DNA of 27,051 nucleotides, taken from assembly GCA_002696685.1 (NCBI GenBank), contig NZSI01000030.1, positions 35,940 to 62,990 on the forward strand. Direction: 5' to 3'. Source of the DNA: Chloroflexota bacterium (GTDB taxonomy: Bacteria; Chloroflexota; Dehalococcoidia; SAR202; UBA826). Positions 8,582 through 17,168 of this stretch are shown here, one piece after another. The notes under the pieces were generated by a model. That model saw nothing but the letters and a program-made list of their open reading frames with translations. It was not told the origin of the DNA and searched no databases. The stretch's first letter is position 1. The number at the start of each line of letters is the position of its first letter. The position numbers were made by a program, and so were the translations under genes.

Positions 8582-9832
8582 TTAGTCATCAACCGCACCA
8601 AATACCACACATGCATTCTGTCCCCCGAAACCAAAATTGTTAGAGAGAGCTGACTTTACATCGACCCTTCTCGCCTTATTAGGTACGAAATCTAGATCAC
8701 AGCTATCGTCAGGATTAGTGAGATTGATTGTGGGATGAATTATTCCCGTTTCTATCGTCTTTATTACGGCGACGGCCTCTATAGCTCCAGCACCTCCAAG
8801 TGCATGACCTGTCATTGATTTCGTAGAACTTATGGGAACTGAATAAGCAGCTTCACCAAATGCTTTCTTGATGGCCTTGGTCTCTGATGCATCATTCAGA
8901 GGAGTTGATGTACCGTGTGCATTTATGTAATCAATATCGCTCGGGACAAGATCTGCGTTTTGCAGAGCAAATCTAATAGCCCTTGCCGCACCTTCTCCAT
9001 TTTTATCCGGTTGAACAGCATGAAACGCATCTGAGGATACCCCATATCCTAAAATCTCTGCTATTACATTGGCTCCCCTGTTGATCGCATGTTCCATGCT
9101 CTCCAATACCAGCACACCAGCGCCCTCGGCAGGTACAAATCCATCCCTCTCTGCATCAAAAGGTCTACTGGCCTGAGCGGGGTCTCCCTGATAACGACTA
9201 AGAGCTCTGATAACGTGAAAACCACCTAATCCTAGACGGCTTATCCCCGCTTCACATCCCCCTCCCAAAACAACGTCAGCAGCACCTCTTCTTATAACCT
9301 CCGCAGCCTCTCCTATAGCCTGATTACCTGCAGCACAGGCTGTAATAACAGTGTTTGTGTACCCTTGCAACCCAAATATCCTACTTATTTGAGCAGCCGC
9401 CATGTTGGGAAGAATCATAGGGACAAAAAATGGACTCATGCGCATACCACCCTTACCAAATAGAGTCCCGGCGTTTTCTTCTGTAGTGGGAAACCCTCCG
9501 TTTCCGTTTCCCATAACAACACCCAGACGCTCCCCATTTTCTTGGGACAAATTCAATCCAGAATTTTCTATGGCAGTGGCCGCGGCGGCGACTGCCATTT
9601 GTGAAAACCGAGCCATCCTTCTGGTTTCTTTCAAATTGGCATATTGAGAAGCATCAAAGTCTTTGACTTCTCCAGCGATATCGTTAGGGAATTCGCTGGC
9701 ATCACATAAAGTGATTTTGCCTATACCTGACATACCTGCTACAAGATTGTCCCAATACTCTGCCACGGTTTGTCCAGTGGGAGCCATAACTCCCATACCT
9801 GTCACAACAACCCTTGTTCGCTCCGCAGTCAT
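8582..9832 (-). CDS. fabF: 3-oxoacyl-ACP synthase II
   Basis: Condensing enzyme of fatty acid elongation: it joins malonyl-ACP to acyl-ACP with release of CO2. The 416-residue product carries the active-site nucleophile Cys166 (VITACAAGNQ), His306 (INAHGTSTPLND), Lys338 and His343 (STKSMTGHALGGAG), the complete Cys-His-His set. Length is typical for FabF. GAGG lies 8 bases upstream of the ATG. It is the last gene of a leftward run, 34 bases after folC. No acyl carrier protein gene is adjacent. Confidence 0.96.
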   Translation of the reverse strand: MTAERTRVVVTGMGVMAPTGQTVAEYWDNLVAGMSGIGKITLCDASEFPNDIAGEVKDFDASQYANLKETRRMARFSQMAVAAAATAIENSGLNLSQENGERLGVVMGNGNGGFPTTEENAGTLFGKGGMRMSPFFVPMILPNMAAAQISRIFGLQGYTNTVITACAAGNQAIGEAAEVIRRGAADVVLGGGCEAGISRLGLGGFHVIRALSRYQGDPAQASRPFDAERDGFVPAEGAGVLVLESMEHAINRGANVIAEILGYGVSSDAFHAVQPDKNGEGAARAIRFALQNADLVPSDIDYINAHGTSTPLNDASETKAIKKAFGEAAYSVPISSTKSMTGHALGGAGAIEAVAVIKTIETGIIHPTINLTNPDDSCDLDFVPNKARRVDVKSALSNNFGFGGQNACVVFGAVDD

Positions 9833-9866
9833 CCTATATACCTCGTTTCTTTTTATACTGAAATCT

Positions 9867-11297
9867 TTACGTCTTACCTTCTATCCCTGTCGGAATGTTT
9901 GGATAAAGCTCAGGTACTATATTTTCTTTCCATTCAATGACTTCCGCCGCCACAGAAATTGAACCAGTAGCTAATACTAAATCATCAATCCCGGCCACTG
10001 ACAAGGCCAATCCAATTCCCTCTCTCACACTTAAAAGTGATTCTGAATGCTGAACAAGCCCAATACCTAATTTTTTTGCCTGTTCCTCAAGGAAGTCAGA
10101 AGGAGAAGACCTAGGATGCCTTGACGTCACAGGCACTATTAAGGATGCTAACGACTCAAACTGTCCCAACACACCTAGAGAATCGTGTCCCGATAACACT
10201 CCAAACACGAGTATAACTCTATTTATTTTCAGTAACTCTGATCTTTTCATTTCTTTAATTGTTTTAACTACGGATAACGCTGAGTGAGTATTGTGTGCCC
10301 CATCAACCATGATAATAGGGCCGTCATCCTGTAAAACCTGCAGTCGACCAGGCCAATGTACCGCTTCCAGTCCATCCTTGATGTCAGAAGTTGAGAGTTC
10401 AAATCCAAGCAAATTTAGTGTTTCAGAAACAGCTATAGCCGTAGCAGCATTTTCCGCCTGATGGGCCCCCAGTAGCGGTAATTTAAATGCATATTCATCA
10501 ATATTCCCACTAACCACAACATTCTGGGTATAAATATCGTTAGGCTCAGCACTAAGTTCATAAGCTGATCCAACATCTAGTACATTGGCAGAGTGCTGGC
10601 TAGCCACCTCAGCTATCACAGAATAGGCTTGGTCTCCGTAAGGCTGAGGCGCAACAACCACGGGTGTATCTCGTTTTATTATCCCCGATTTCTCTTTTGC
10701 TATGAGTTCAATGGTGTCACCAAGTATCTTAGTGTGATCCAAACTAATAGAGGTGATAACGGAAACCTCCGGAGACAATATGTTTGTGGCATCCAGCCTC
10801 CCTCCAAGTCCAGTTTCTATCACTTGGATATTGGCCTGTTTGGTGGCGTAGTAGTAAAAAGCGGCCATAACCATAAACTCAAACCATGTCACACCGCCGT
10901 GCTTACCCTCAACTGAAGTCTGTTTTACAAAGGGCCATAGGTCAGATACCAATTTTGCGAAGGCATCTTTGGGTATAGATCTCATACAAAACTTTATTCG
11001 CTCTCTGAGAGAGTGAAGATGAGGAGATGTAGCAAGTCCAACATTTTTACCAGATGCATCAATGATTGACGCTACCATCGCAGATGTGCTGCCTTTACCT
11101 TTAGTGCCCGCTATGTGCACCGAAGGAACCGAATTTTGTGGATCACCTAGTAAACCAGCTAGGAAAATCATGCGGTCTAGGTGAAAATCAGAATGATTGG
11201 GACTATGAGTGGCCCTCTCAAAATCTGCGAGACTCATACAAAGATCGACAGCCTCAGTATATGAAAGAGAATTAAATGTTGAAAAATTTTGAGACAT
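9867..11297 (-). CDS. folC: Folylpolyglutamate synthase / dihydrofolate synthase
   Basis: Mur-ligase-family enzyme that adds glutamate to dihydropteroate and/or folates using ATP. The 476-residue product has the P-loop GTKGKGST (64-71), the folate-loop block ETGLGGRLDATN, SLDHTKILGDT with the metal-binding His, the KSGIIK carbamylated-lysine segment, and MVDGAHNTHS in the C-terminal domain. All catalytic blocks are intact. Whether it is mono- or bifunctional cannot be told from sequence alone. The gene starts 111 bases after the OLD-type ATPase stop and is followed closely by fabF, so cotranscription of the folate and fatty acid genes is likely. Confidence 0.94.
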   Translation of the reverse strand: MSQNFSTFNSLSYTEAVDLCMSLADFERATHSPNHSDFHLDRMIFLAGLLGDPQNSVPSVHIAGTKGKGSTSAMVASIIDASGKNVGLATSPHLHSLRERIKFCMRSIPKDAFAKLVSDLWPFVKQTSVEGKHGGVTWFEFMVMAAFYYYATKQANIQVIETGLGGRLDATNILSPEVSVITSISLDHTKILGDTIELIAKEKSGIIKRDTPVVVAPQPYGDQAYSVIAEVASQHSANVLDVGSAYELSAEPNDIYTQNVVVSGNIDEYAFKLPLLGAHQAENAATAIAVSETLNLLGFELSTSDIKDGLEAVHWPGRLQVLQDDGPIIMVDGAHNTHSALSVVKTIKEMKRSELLKINRVILVFGVLSGHDSLGVLGQFESLASLIVPVTSRHPRSSPSDFLEEQAKKLGIGLVQHSESLLSVREGIGLALSVAGIDDLVLATGSISVAAEVIEWKENIVPELYPNIPTGIEGKT

Positions 11298-11408
11298 TTG
11301 AGTCGTCGAAGTTTATTTGGATTCACCTGCATCTATGGAAATTCTTAGCACCCAAACCGGGCCAGGTTATAAAGCTTACTTGGCCAACAATCCAAATTTT
11401 GAACCCAT

Positions 11409-13349
11409 TCAGCTTGAGGCCATAATCCGTTGTGACTCAGCGATATTAATTACGCCATCACCGTTCCCATTGACATGCCCATTCTGACTCGCTCCCGGTA
11501 ACAGTCCATTTATCCTAGCTATCAGAGAGGCGATTTTGCCAATAGTATCTTCACTTATATCGTATTTTAATTTGTCGAAATTTTCGAGAAGATATGATGC
11601 AGGGCGGTATCTATCAAAATTTCCTCCTGCGATTTGAGCCGAATTAAAATGCGATTTGATTCTCTCGACTATTCGTGGATTGCTTTCGGATATTGCCTTC
11701 ATAGTGAGAGGGTCTTCAAGTTCGTCATGGTAAGCAAGATTAACCAACTTTAAATAAAAGTTAGGTTCAAAGAGATCCTCAATATCTGCGTCACGCACTC
11801 TCGTAACCTCGACCCATTTAACCGCATTTTCTTCAGAGGTTTCATTAGATCTATTGATACGCTCTACTCTTTCCTTGTTTGTTGGCGTAATGTCCATCAT
11901 GACCGCAACACTCACATAGTTTTCCCCAAGCAAAGAAACAAATGTGGGTAAGTTTTCAGCACTTCCTACTGGAACAACAACCCATCTGGGATCTATACGA
12001 TCGGCACCACTAGAAGCAGAGAGATCCCCCAAGGTTTGCAGATAAATCAAATCAGATGCCGAATTCACCATTAGGCAATGCGGGGCTAAAAACAATGTCT
12101 GAGCCATCTGCCAACCAAGAGCCATCTGGAGAGGGAAAACAGTCTCATGATCGTTTCCTACTGCATCGTCACTCACCACGGTTCCTATTCCGTCCATGTC
12201 TTGTACAGTTCTGACCCTATTCAATTTCTCCAGATCTACCATGAATGGTGAATGGGTCGTGTATATCACCTGGCACTGAGGAGCAAGTCTCTCGTCCATA
12301 AATCGCAAGAAATCTTTTTGCGCCATTGCGTGGAGGGCCGTTCCAGGCTCGTCTAACAAAATTACTAAATCGCCCGCTTCCGTTTCCTCCAAGTGTGAAA
12401 AATAGGACAAGAAAGAAAAGAACCAGACAAATCCCTTTGATCTATCATCAAACGAGACAGTGACTCTATGTCGAGCGTTTTCGATACGAACATGAAGAAT
12501 CTTTCCTTCATTCATGGGCGCTGGATCACGGGGATCAGCTTGAGATAGATCGAACTGCACTTTTAATTGGCGATTCTGACGCCAATATTCAAAAATCTCA
12601 TCAGTAATGGTTATCGAGGCCGACTCCAATTCTACTTTTACGTCCTCATATCCCAGGTCTTCTTCTAATTCCTCTAAACTAACCCCGGAAAGTGTCAAAA
12701 GAGACATAAATGTTCGGTCAGCGTCGTCGAAGGGACCGCCTTCCGCTGTTCTTTTCTTCAGATCAGAAATGGATATTTTGCCACGCATGGTGCTGTAGTT
12801 ATCAAAATATACAAATTTTGGAAGCCACCTTTCGAGAAAGTCATCGGCAATCTTTTTTGCAACAGGTGACAATATCTCAGATTCTGTATTAGCAGGTATA
12901 GCGCCGATTACGGATACTGGAGCTGGGGAGAAAGAGGAAGTGAAAGTTCTATCAATTGCTGGTACTGACTCTGATACATCCACCTCCCATATTCGCTCAT
13001 TCTTGTAATTCTTTCCCACTATTACCTTGTTTGAGGCTAAAACTCCCTCACCGAAATTAGCTTCTATTTCGGATACTTCTTTCTGGGATAGCTCAAATTC
13101 TGCCTTTGCAACAGTACAAGGATTTTCTTCATGAATTTTTTTGTATTTTATGTACCCCTTCCTGGGAAAATCCCGGATTACGAATTTATCGTCTTCCCCA
13201 GCAATGGAATTTATCTTCCTAATAGCTTGTAGAAATGCAGTTTTACCCGACTCATTTTTACCAACAAGAGCGGTTACATCCTCTAAATTTACCCACGAAG
13301 AGTCGTCAATACTTCTGTAATTTATCACCCTAGCCCGCGTGATTTTCAT
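11409..13349 (-). CDS. OLD-family-like ATPase with degenerate TOPRIM domain
   Basis: SMC/ABC-type ATPase of the overcoming-lysogenization-defect (OLD) kind, 646 residues. It opens MKITRARVINYRSID, then Walker A GKNESGKT (30-37), a central ATPase region, Walker B LLDEPG with Asp333/Glu334, and the D-loop/switch YTTHSPFMVD. A TOPRIM-like C-terminal region follows. The expected glutamate position reads MVNSASD (Asn429) and the expected DxD reads MMDITP (Asp486, Thr488), so two usual metal ligands are substituted. DIEDLFEPNFYLKLVN is a typical late OLD block. The start at 13349 is set by GGAGG four bases upstream; the longer frame to 13496 adds 49 unrelated residues. Relatives act as nucleases in phage defence or repair; here nuclease activity is questionable. 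Confidence 0.85.
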   Translation of the reverse strand: MKITRARVINYRSIDDSSWVNLEDVTALVGKNESGKTAFLQAIRKINSIAGEDDKFVIRDFPRKGYIKYKKIHEENPCTVAKAEFELSQKEVSEIEANFGEGVLASNKVIVGKNYKNERIWEVDVSESVPAIDRTFTSSFSPAPVSVIGAIPANTESEILSPVAKKIADDFLERWLPKFVYFDNYSTMRGKISISDLKKRTAEGGPFDDADRTFMSLLTLSGVSLEELEEDLGYEDVKVELESASITITDEIFEYWRQNRQLKVQFDLSQADPRDPAPMNEGKILHVRIENARHRVTVSFDDRSKGFVWFFSFLSYFSHLEETEAGDLVILLDEPGTALHAMAQKDFLRFMDERLAPQCQVIYTTHSPFMVDLEKLNRVRTVQDMDGIGTVVSDDAVGNDHETVFPLQMALGWQMAQTLFLAPHCLMVNSASDLIYLQTLGDLSASSGADRIDPRWVVVPVGSAENLPTFVSLLGENYVSVAVMMDITPTNKERVERINRSNETSEENAVKWVEVTRVRDADIEDLFEPNFYLKLVNLAYHDELEDPLTMKAISESNPRIVERIKSHFNSAQIAGGNFDRYRPASYLLENFDKLKYDISEDTIGKIASLIARINGLLPGASQNGHVNGNGDGVINIAESQRIMASS

Positions 13350-13352
13350 AGG

Positions 13353-13358
13353 TCCTCC
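13353..13358 (-). promoter_or_regulatory. Shine-Dalgarno site deciding the OLD-type ATPase start
   Basis: On the minus strand GGAGGA lies directly before the ATG at 13349, with GGAGG four bases away. It fixes translation at the residue where the ATPase fold begins and argues against the in-frame start at 13496. Confidence 0.75.
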
Positions 13359-13624
13359 GTATGTAACATGCTTACCAATAAAATGTGGTAAGAACACATG
13401 AGCGTGCGGTCGAGTGAACCGAAACCTTTTCAAGACTGCCCATCGAGACCCTAATAGGTATCGTGTCAATTCAAACCGCCCCACCAAGCAAACCAAACCA
13501 GCAGCGCGGGTGCAAGGGATTTCTAGTGCTAAGTTTGACCAATCAGAAATAATGCGACGCTACGCGTCTATCCATTTCTGTCGAAAAGATCGTGCAGAAA
13601 CAAAAAAACCGCCAGATCAGTGAC

Positions 13625-14479
13625 CTATAAAAGGCTATAGCCACTACCTGGTCGATCAGAATCAACTCCAGTACCACGAGGATTATCAAGCAACCCAAAT
13701 TCAGCAAGAATTTGCTGACTGTACGTAACCCTTCCTGTGACCTTGTCTATTGGCTCGGTAGCTAGCAACAAGGCAGCCTTCGCCATTAATTCGGGATGTT
13801 CTCCCCGAGGATCATCCATACCAGTAACAAGGTTATGAAACAAGGTTCCTGGAGTAGGCACCACTTGGGATGGAGAAACACAATTAACAACAACGCCTTC
13901 CGAGTAAACTTCCTGCGCTAGACCCTGTGTGAAACGCTCTAGCGCCGCCTTCTCCGCGCCGTAACATGTACCTCCGGAATTCGAGGGACCCTCTGGATAT
14001 GGTCCTTTTCCGGGTCCTATTGCCGCACCTGAAGAAATATTTACAATGCTTCCAGATTTATTTTTTAACATGTCAACAAGAGCAAGTTGGCTAAGAATAA
14101 ATGGGGCATGAAAATTGACCTCCCAAGACCGTTTCCAGCGCCTTATTACATAGTCTTTCACAGGAACAAAATAGGTCAAGGCGGCATTGTTCACCAGGAT
14201 ATCAACATCGCCGTAAACATCATGAGTCTCATCGAAAAGTCTCACACAATCTTCTTCCAGGGATATATTAACTGTGGAGGCAGTTGCTTCTCCCCCGTCC
14301 TCTCTAATATCGGATACTGTTTTTTCCAAAGAGCCCTCAAGAGGATGATCGCCTTCTCGCAAAGTGCGTGCAGCGCAAATTACATTTCCTCCTTCAGCCG
14401 CAAACAACCGAGCAATATCTGCTCCTATTCCTCTACTAGCCCCAGTTACAATGACGTTCTTTCCGTCTATTTTTCCCAT
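13625..14479 (-). CDS. Short-chain dehydrogenase/reductase
   Basis: NAD(P)-dependent oxidoreductase of the classical SDR family, 284 residues. It has the cofactor motif TGASRGIG (12-19), an Arg after strand 2 (CAAR, residue 38) favouring NADP, NNAA (97-100), a catalytic Ser at 149/150 (NISSGAA), and the YGAEK motif with Tyr173 and Lys177. A glycine/proline-rich insert (about 155-170) separates Ser and Tyr. The C-terminal tail is longer than in minimal SDRs. AGGAG is 8 bases before the ATG. The substrate is unknown. It heads a leftward gene run but is separated from the OLD-type gene by 275 bases with no recognisable gene. Confidence 0.9.
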   Translation of the reverse strand: MGKIDGKNVIVTGASRGIGADIARLFAAEGGNVICAARTLREGDHPLEGSLEKTVSDIREDGGEATASTVNISLEEDCVRLFDETHDVYGDVDILVNNAALTYFVPVKDYVIRRWKRSWEVNFHAPFILSQLALVDMLKNKSGSIVNISSGAAIGPGKGPYPEGPSNSGGTCYGAEKAALERFTQGLAQEVYSEGVVVNCVSPSQVVPTPGTLFHNLVTGMDDPRGEHPELMAKAALLLATEPIDKVTGRVTYSQQILAEFGLLDNPRGTGVDSDRPGSGYSLL

Positions 14480-14571
14480 TGGTTCGCTCCTACTTTTATT
14501 TATAGCTAATACTAATTATCAAAATAGACCTTAACAAATAATCTGAATAGGGCCGAAATACCAACATGATA

Positions 14572-14601
14572 TTGACCCTTCAAACAAAGCCTACTTATAA
14601 T
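14572..14601 (+). promoter_or_regulatory. Sigma-70-type promoter for the GDP-mannose gene
   Basis: TTGACC (14572-14577) is separated by 18 bases from a perfect TATAAT (14596-14601). It points at the gene starting at 14690, giving a 5' leader of roughly 80 bases. This is one of the best promoter matches in the window. Confidence 0.6.
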
Positions 14602-14689
14602 CGGCATGGATAGCTCTATCACTTTAAAAAATTGTTGTCCGGAGTCACTGGTTATCAAGTAGTCAGTGTCCAGAAATTGGGTTAACAAT

Positions 14690-16117
14690 ATGACACTACA
14701 GCCAGTAATTCTCGCCGGTGGACCTGGAACTAGGCTTTGGCCGCTGTCCAAAGAGAATTATTCAAAGCCTTTTCTGGCAATTAATGGGAAAAACTCCTTA
14801 ATTCAGGAGACTGCTATCCGACTGAAAGGACTTAGTGAACAACCAGCAATAGTGGTCTGTGCTGAGTCAAACAGATTCCTAGTGAAAGACCAACTAGAAG
14901 AAATTAATCATCGACCCGATTCAATAATACTGGAGCCTACAGGTAAAAATACCGCCCCCGCATTGACAATAGCCGCGATTCAGGCAGTTAAAGCAAACGC
15001 CGATGCAGTACTACTCTCGTTGCATTCAGACCACATAATCAAAGAGGTGGACTCCTTTCAGAACTCTCTCCGATCCGCGGTGCCCGCTGCGGAGTCAGGA
15101 GGAATAGTAACATTTGGAATTGTTCCCTCTACTCCAAGTTCCGGGTTCGGCTATTTGCGAAAAGGTAAGCTAAAAAATGGAATAGGAGAACTTTTAGATT
15201 TCATAGAAAAACCCGATGAAAAAACAGCGCTAGACTTCTTAAATTCAGAGCAATACCTTTGGAACAGTGGCATATTGATGTTGAAGGCATCCCTATGGTT
15301 GGACCAAGTACAAAAACATGCCCCTGAGATTTACGAAACCTGCACTTCAGCAATGGATTTGAGCACAAAAGACGATTTATTTATAAGACCAGATTCTGAG
15401 ATCTTTGGGACTTGTCCCAGTGATGCAATAGATTATGCGATTATGGAAAAAGTTGTTGGGGATGAAAAAAAACCAAGTTGCTGGGTATCAGAAATAAACG
15501 CTGGGTGGTCCGATATGGGTTCGTGGAATTCGTTTTGGGAAGATGGAATGCCTGATAACCAAGGTAACGTCACTTCGGGAGATGTATTCCTACGATCAGT
15601 AAACGACTCACTTATATTGTCCACTCATAGGACCGTAGGTGTTTTGGGTCTGGAGCAGGCCGTTGTAGTGGAAACGGCAGATTCAGTTTTGGTAACCACG
15701 ATGGAGCACGAGCAGGCGGTCAAAGATTTAGTCACAGATATAAATTCCAAGGATAGACTTAGTACCGATCACCACATAAAGATCCACAGACCATGGGGAA
15801 CGTATGAAATATTAGATGAGGGAATGGGATTTCAAGTGAAACGACTGACAGTTAGGGCTGGAGAATCTCTGTCCTTGCAGGTGCACAAATATAGAGCAGA
15901 ACACTGGGTTGTGGTTAAAGGCGAGGCTTTTGTAACAAAAGGCGAAAACACATTAACACTAGAGGAAAATGAGTCTACTTTCATATCCCAAGGAGAAAAA
16001 CATAGACTTGAAAACAAAACTGACTCCAACTTGGAGATTATTGAAGTTCAGTCTGGCTCATACTTTGGGGAAGACGATATAGTTAGGATCGAAGATAAAT
16101 ACAGTCGAGCGGATTAG
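14690..16117 (+). CDS. Mannose-1-phosphate guanylyltransferase / mannose-6-phosphate isomerase (bifunctional, type II)
   Basis: Makes GDP-mannose for glycan synthesis, and probably also interconverts fructose-6-P and mannose-6-P. The 475-residue product has the nucleotidyltransferase signature LAGGPGTRLWPLSKE (8-22) followed by KPF, LHSDH as the metal/nucleotide motif, and FIEKPD. A C-terminal cupin starts near residue 366 (HRPWGTYE) with LQVHKYRAEHW (His399 region), where many relatives have a run of His. Order and length fit the ManC/AlgA/XanB family. I placed the start at the ATG (14690) because the upstream GTG at 14666 adds eight residues not expected before VILAGG. A strong promoter lies about 90 bases upstream. 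Confidence 0.93.
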   Translation: MTLQPVILAGGPGTRLWPLSKENYSKPFLAINGKNSLIQETAIRLKGLSEQPAIVVCAESNRFLVKDQLEEINHRPDSIILEPTGKNTAPALTIAAIQAVKANADAVLLSLHSDHIIKEVDSFQNSLRSAVPAAESGGIVTFGIVPSTPSSGFGYLRKGKLKNGIGELLDFIEKPDEKTALDFLNSEQYLWNSGILMLKASLWLDQVQKHAPEIYETCTSAMDLSTKDDLFIRPDSEIFGTCPSDAIDYAIMEKVVGDEKKPSCWVSEINAGWSDMGSWNSFWEDGMPDNQGNVTSGDVFLRSVNDSLILSTHRTVGVLGLEQAVVVETADSVLVTTMEHEQAVKDLVTDINSKDRLSTDHHIKIHRPWGTYEILDEGMGFQVKRLTVRAGESLSLQVHKYRAEHWVVVKGEAFVTKGENTLTLEENESTFISQGEKHRLENKTDSNLEIIEVQSGSYFGEDDIVRIEDKYSRAD

Positions 16118-16191
16118 CCGGTATAGACCGTTATGGAAAGTGACGAGTTTACATAGTAGGATGTCCGCCGAACCTGGAGACTGAGTGACAA

Positions 16192-16359
16192 ATGCGTGAA
16201 CTACCTCTGGTTTTTCCTTTAGCTTTGATGGCTATTGTTGCTACCTTGGTATTTTATAGCGTGTATGCAATGGCTGACACAGCTGACAAGCACCGAACAG
16301 CAGATACCAAACTTGACTGGCATCAGAATACTGCATTGTTAATTTGCCCATTTCACTAA
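16192..16359 (+). CDS. Possible small single-pass membrane protein (55 aa)
   Basis: A short reading frame in the 268-base gap before the SDR gene encodes 55 residues. It begins MRELPLVFPLALMAIVATLV, has one convincing hydrophobic segment (about residues 4-27), and ends in a polar tail (ADTADKHRTADTKLDWHQ). GGAG (16176-16179) is 12 bases before the ATG, longer than ideal. No family is recognised. The membrane-like pattern supports it, but the length is short enough to arise by chance. Confidence 0.35.
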   Translation: MRELPLVFPLALMAIVATLVFYSVYAMADTADKHRTADTKLDWHQNTALLICPFH

Positions 16360-16385
16360 AGAGCAACACAGGAGTAAATATAAAT

Positions 16386-17135
16386 ATGGAAAGCCTCGAG
16401 GGACAAGTAGCAATAGTGACCGGCTCAGCTACAGGAATCGGATACGGCATAGCAAAAAGACTCTCAGAAGAGGGCGCCAATATTGTGATGGTCGATTTTG
16501 ACCCTGAAATGGCTGAACAGTCGAGTAGTGAGATGGCGGCCAGAGGAATAGGAGTTGAGGTGTCTATAGGGGATGTTGCTGAACCCCAAACAGCACAAGA
16601 TGCTGTCAGGAAAGCCATAGACAAATGGGGAAAGATAGACATATTGGTAAATAATGCCGGTATAGGAGGTGCTAATGGCAATATATGGGAACTGGATGTG
16701 GAAGAGCTAGACAGAGTGTATAGAACGAACTTCAGAGGAGTATTTTCTTTTTGCCATGAAGTTATCCCTCATATGATTGAAAAAGATTATGGCCGAGTAG
16801 TTAACATCGCTTCAATTGCAGGAAAAGAGGGAAACCCTCGAATGGTCCCTTACTCCGCCACTAAAGCAGCTGTGATTGGTCTTACCAAGTCAGTGGGCAA
16901 AGAGCTGGCCGGAACCGGAGTACTAGTAAACTGTGTAACTCCAGCAGTAGTACAAACCAGAATTTTAGACGAGTTCACCCCTGAACAAGTTCAATATATG
17001 GTTGACAAGATACCGGTGGGAAGAACTGGAGAAATAAGTGAAATAGCAGCCCTTGTTGCATGGTTATCGTCCCCAGAGTGTTCATTTAGTACAGGTGCGG
17101 TATTTGACATCAGTGGTGGCAGAGCGACCTACTGA
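16386..17135 (+). CDS. Short-chain dehydrogenase/reductase, FabG-like
   Basis: Classical SDR of 249 residues. The cofactor motif is TGSATGIG (12-19), and Asp37 after strand 2 (MVDFD) suggests NAD(H). NNAG (89-92), Ser143, Tyr156 and Lys160 (YSATK) are all present. It closes with the FabG-type end SSPECSFSTGAVFDISGG. The length matches 3-oxoacyl-ACP reductases and many sugar or hydroxy-acid dehydrogenases; the substrate is not evident. AGGAG (16370-16374) sits 11 bases before this ATG, so the upstream TTG start at 16344 is not used. It is 33 bases before a DapA-like lyase, suggesting a two-step catabolic pair. Confidence 0.9.
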   Translation: MESLEGQVAIVTGSATGIGYGIAKRLSEEGANIVMVDFDPEMAEQSSSEMAARGIGVEVSIGDVAEPQTAQDAVRKAIDKWGKIDILVNNAGIGGANGNIWELDVEELDRVYRTNFRGVFSFCHEVIPHMIEKDYGRVVNIASIAGKEGNPRMVPYSATKAAVIGLTKSVGKELAGTGVLVNCVTPAVVQTRILDEFTPEQVQYMVDKIPVGRTGEISEIAALVAWLSSPECSFSTGAVFDISGGRATY

Positions 17136-17168
17136 TGAGACTGAAACCGTTCAACGAGGATACGAAAT

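Noticed and set aside
13350..13496. N-terminal 49-residue extension of the OLD-type ATPase
   Set aside because: A GGAGG site directly before the ATG at 13349 and the family-typical start there make the extension non-coding.
13414..13623. 69-residue plus-strand frame in the gap between the SDR and OLD-type genes
   Set aside because: Starts with GTG without a Shine-Dalgarno sequence, has biased basic composition and no recognisable domain.
14512..14751. 79-residue minus-strand frame overlapping the promoter and start of the GDP-mannose gene
   Set aside because: It overlaps a strong promoter and the conserved pyrophosphorylase signature on the other strand; no ribosome site.
16313..16341. TTGACT followed 17 bases later by TTGTTA, a possible promoter before the second SDR
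   Set aside because: The -10 box matches poorly and it lies inside the candidate small membrane protein; not convincing.
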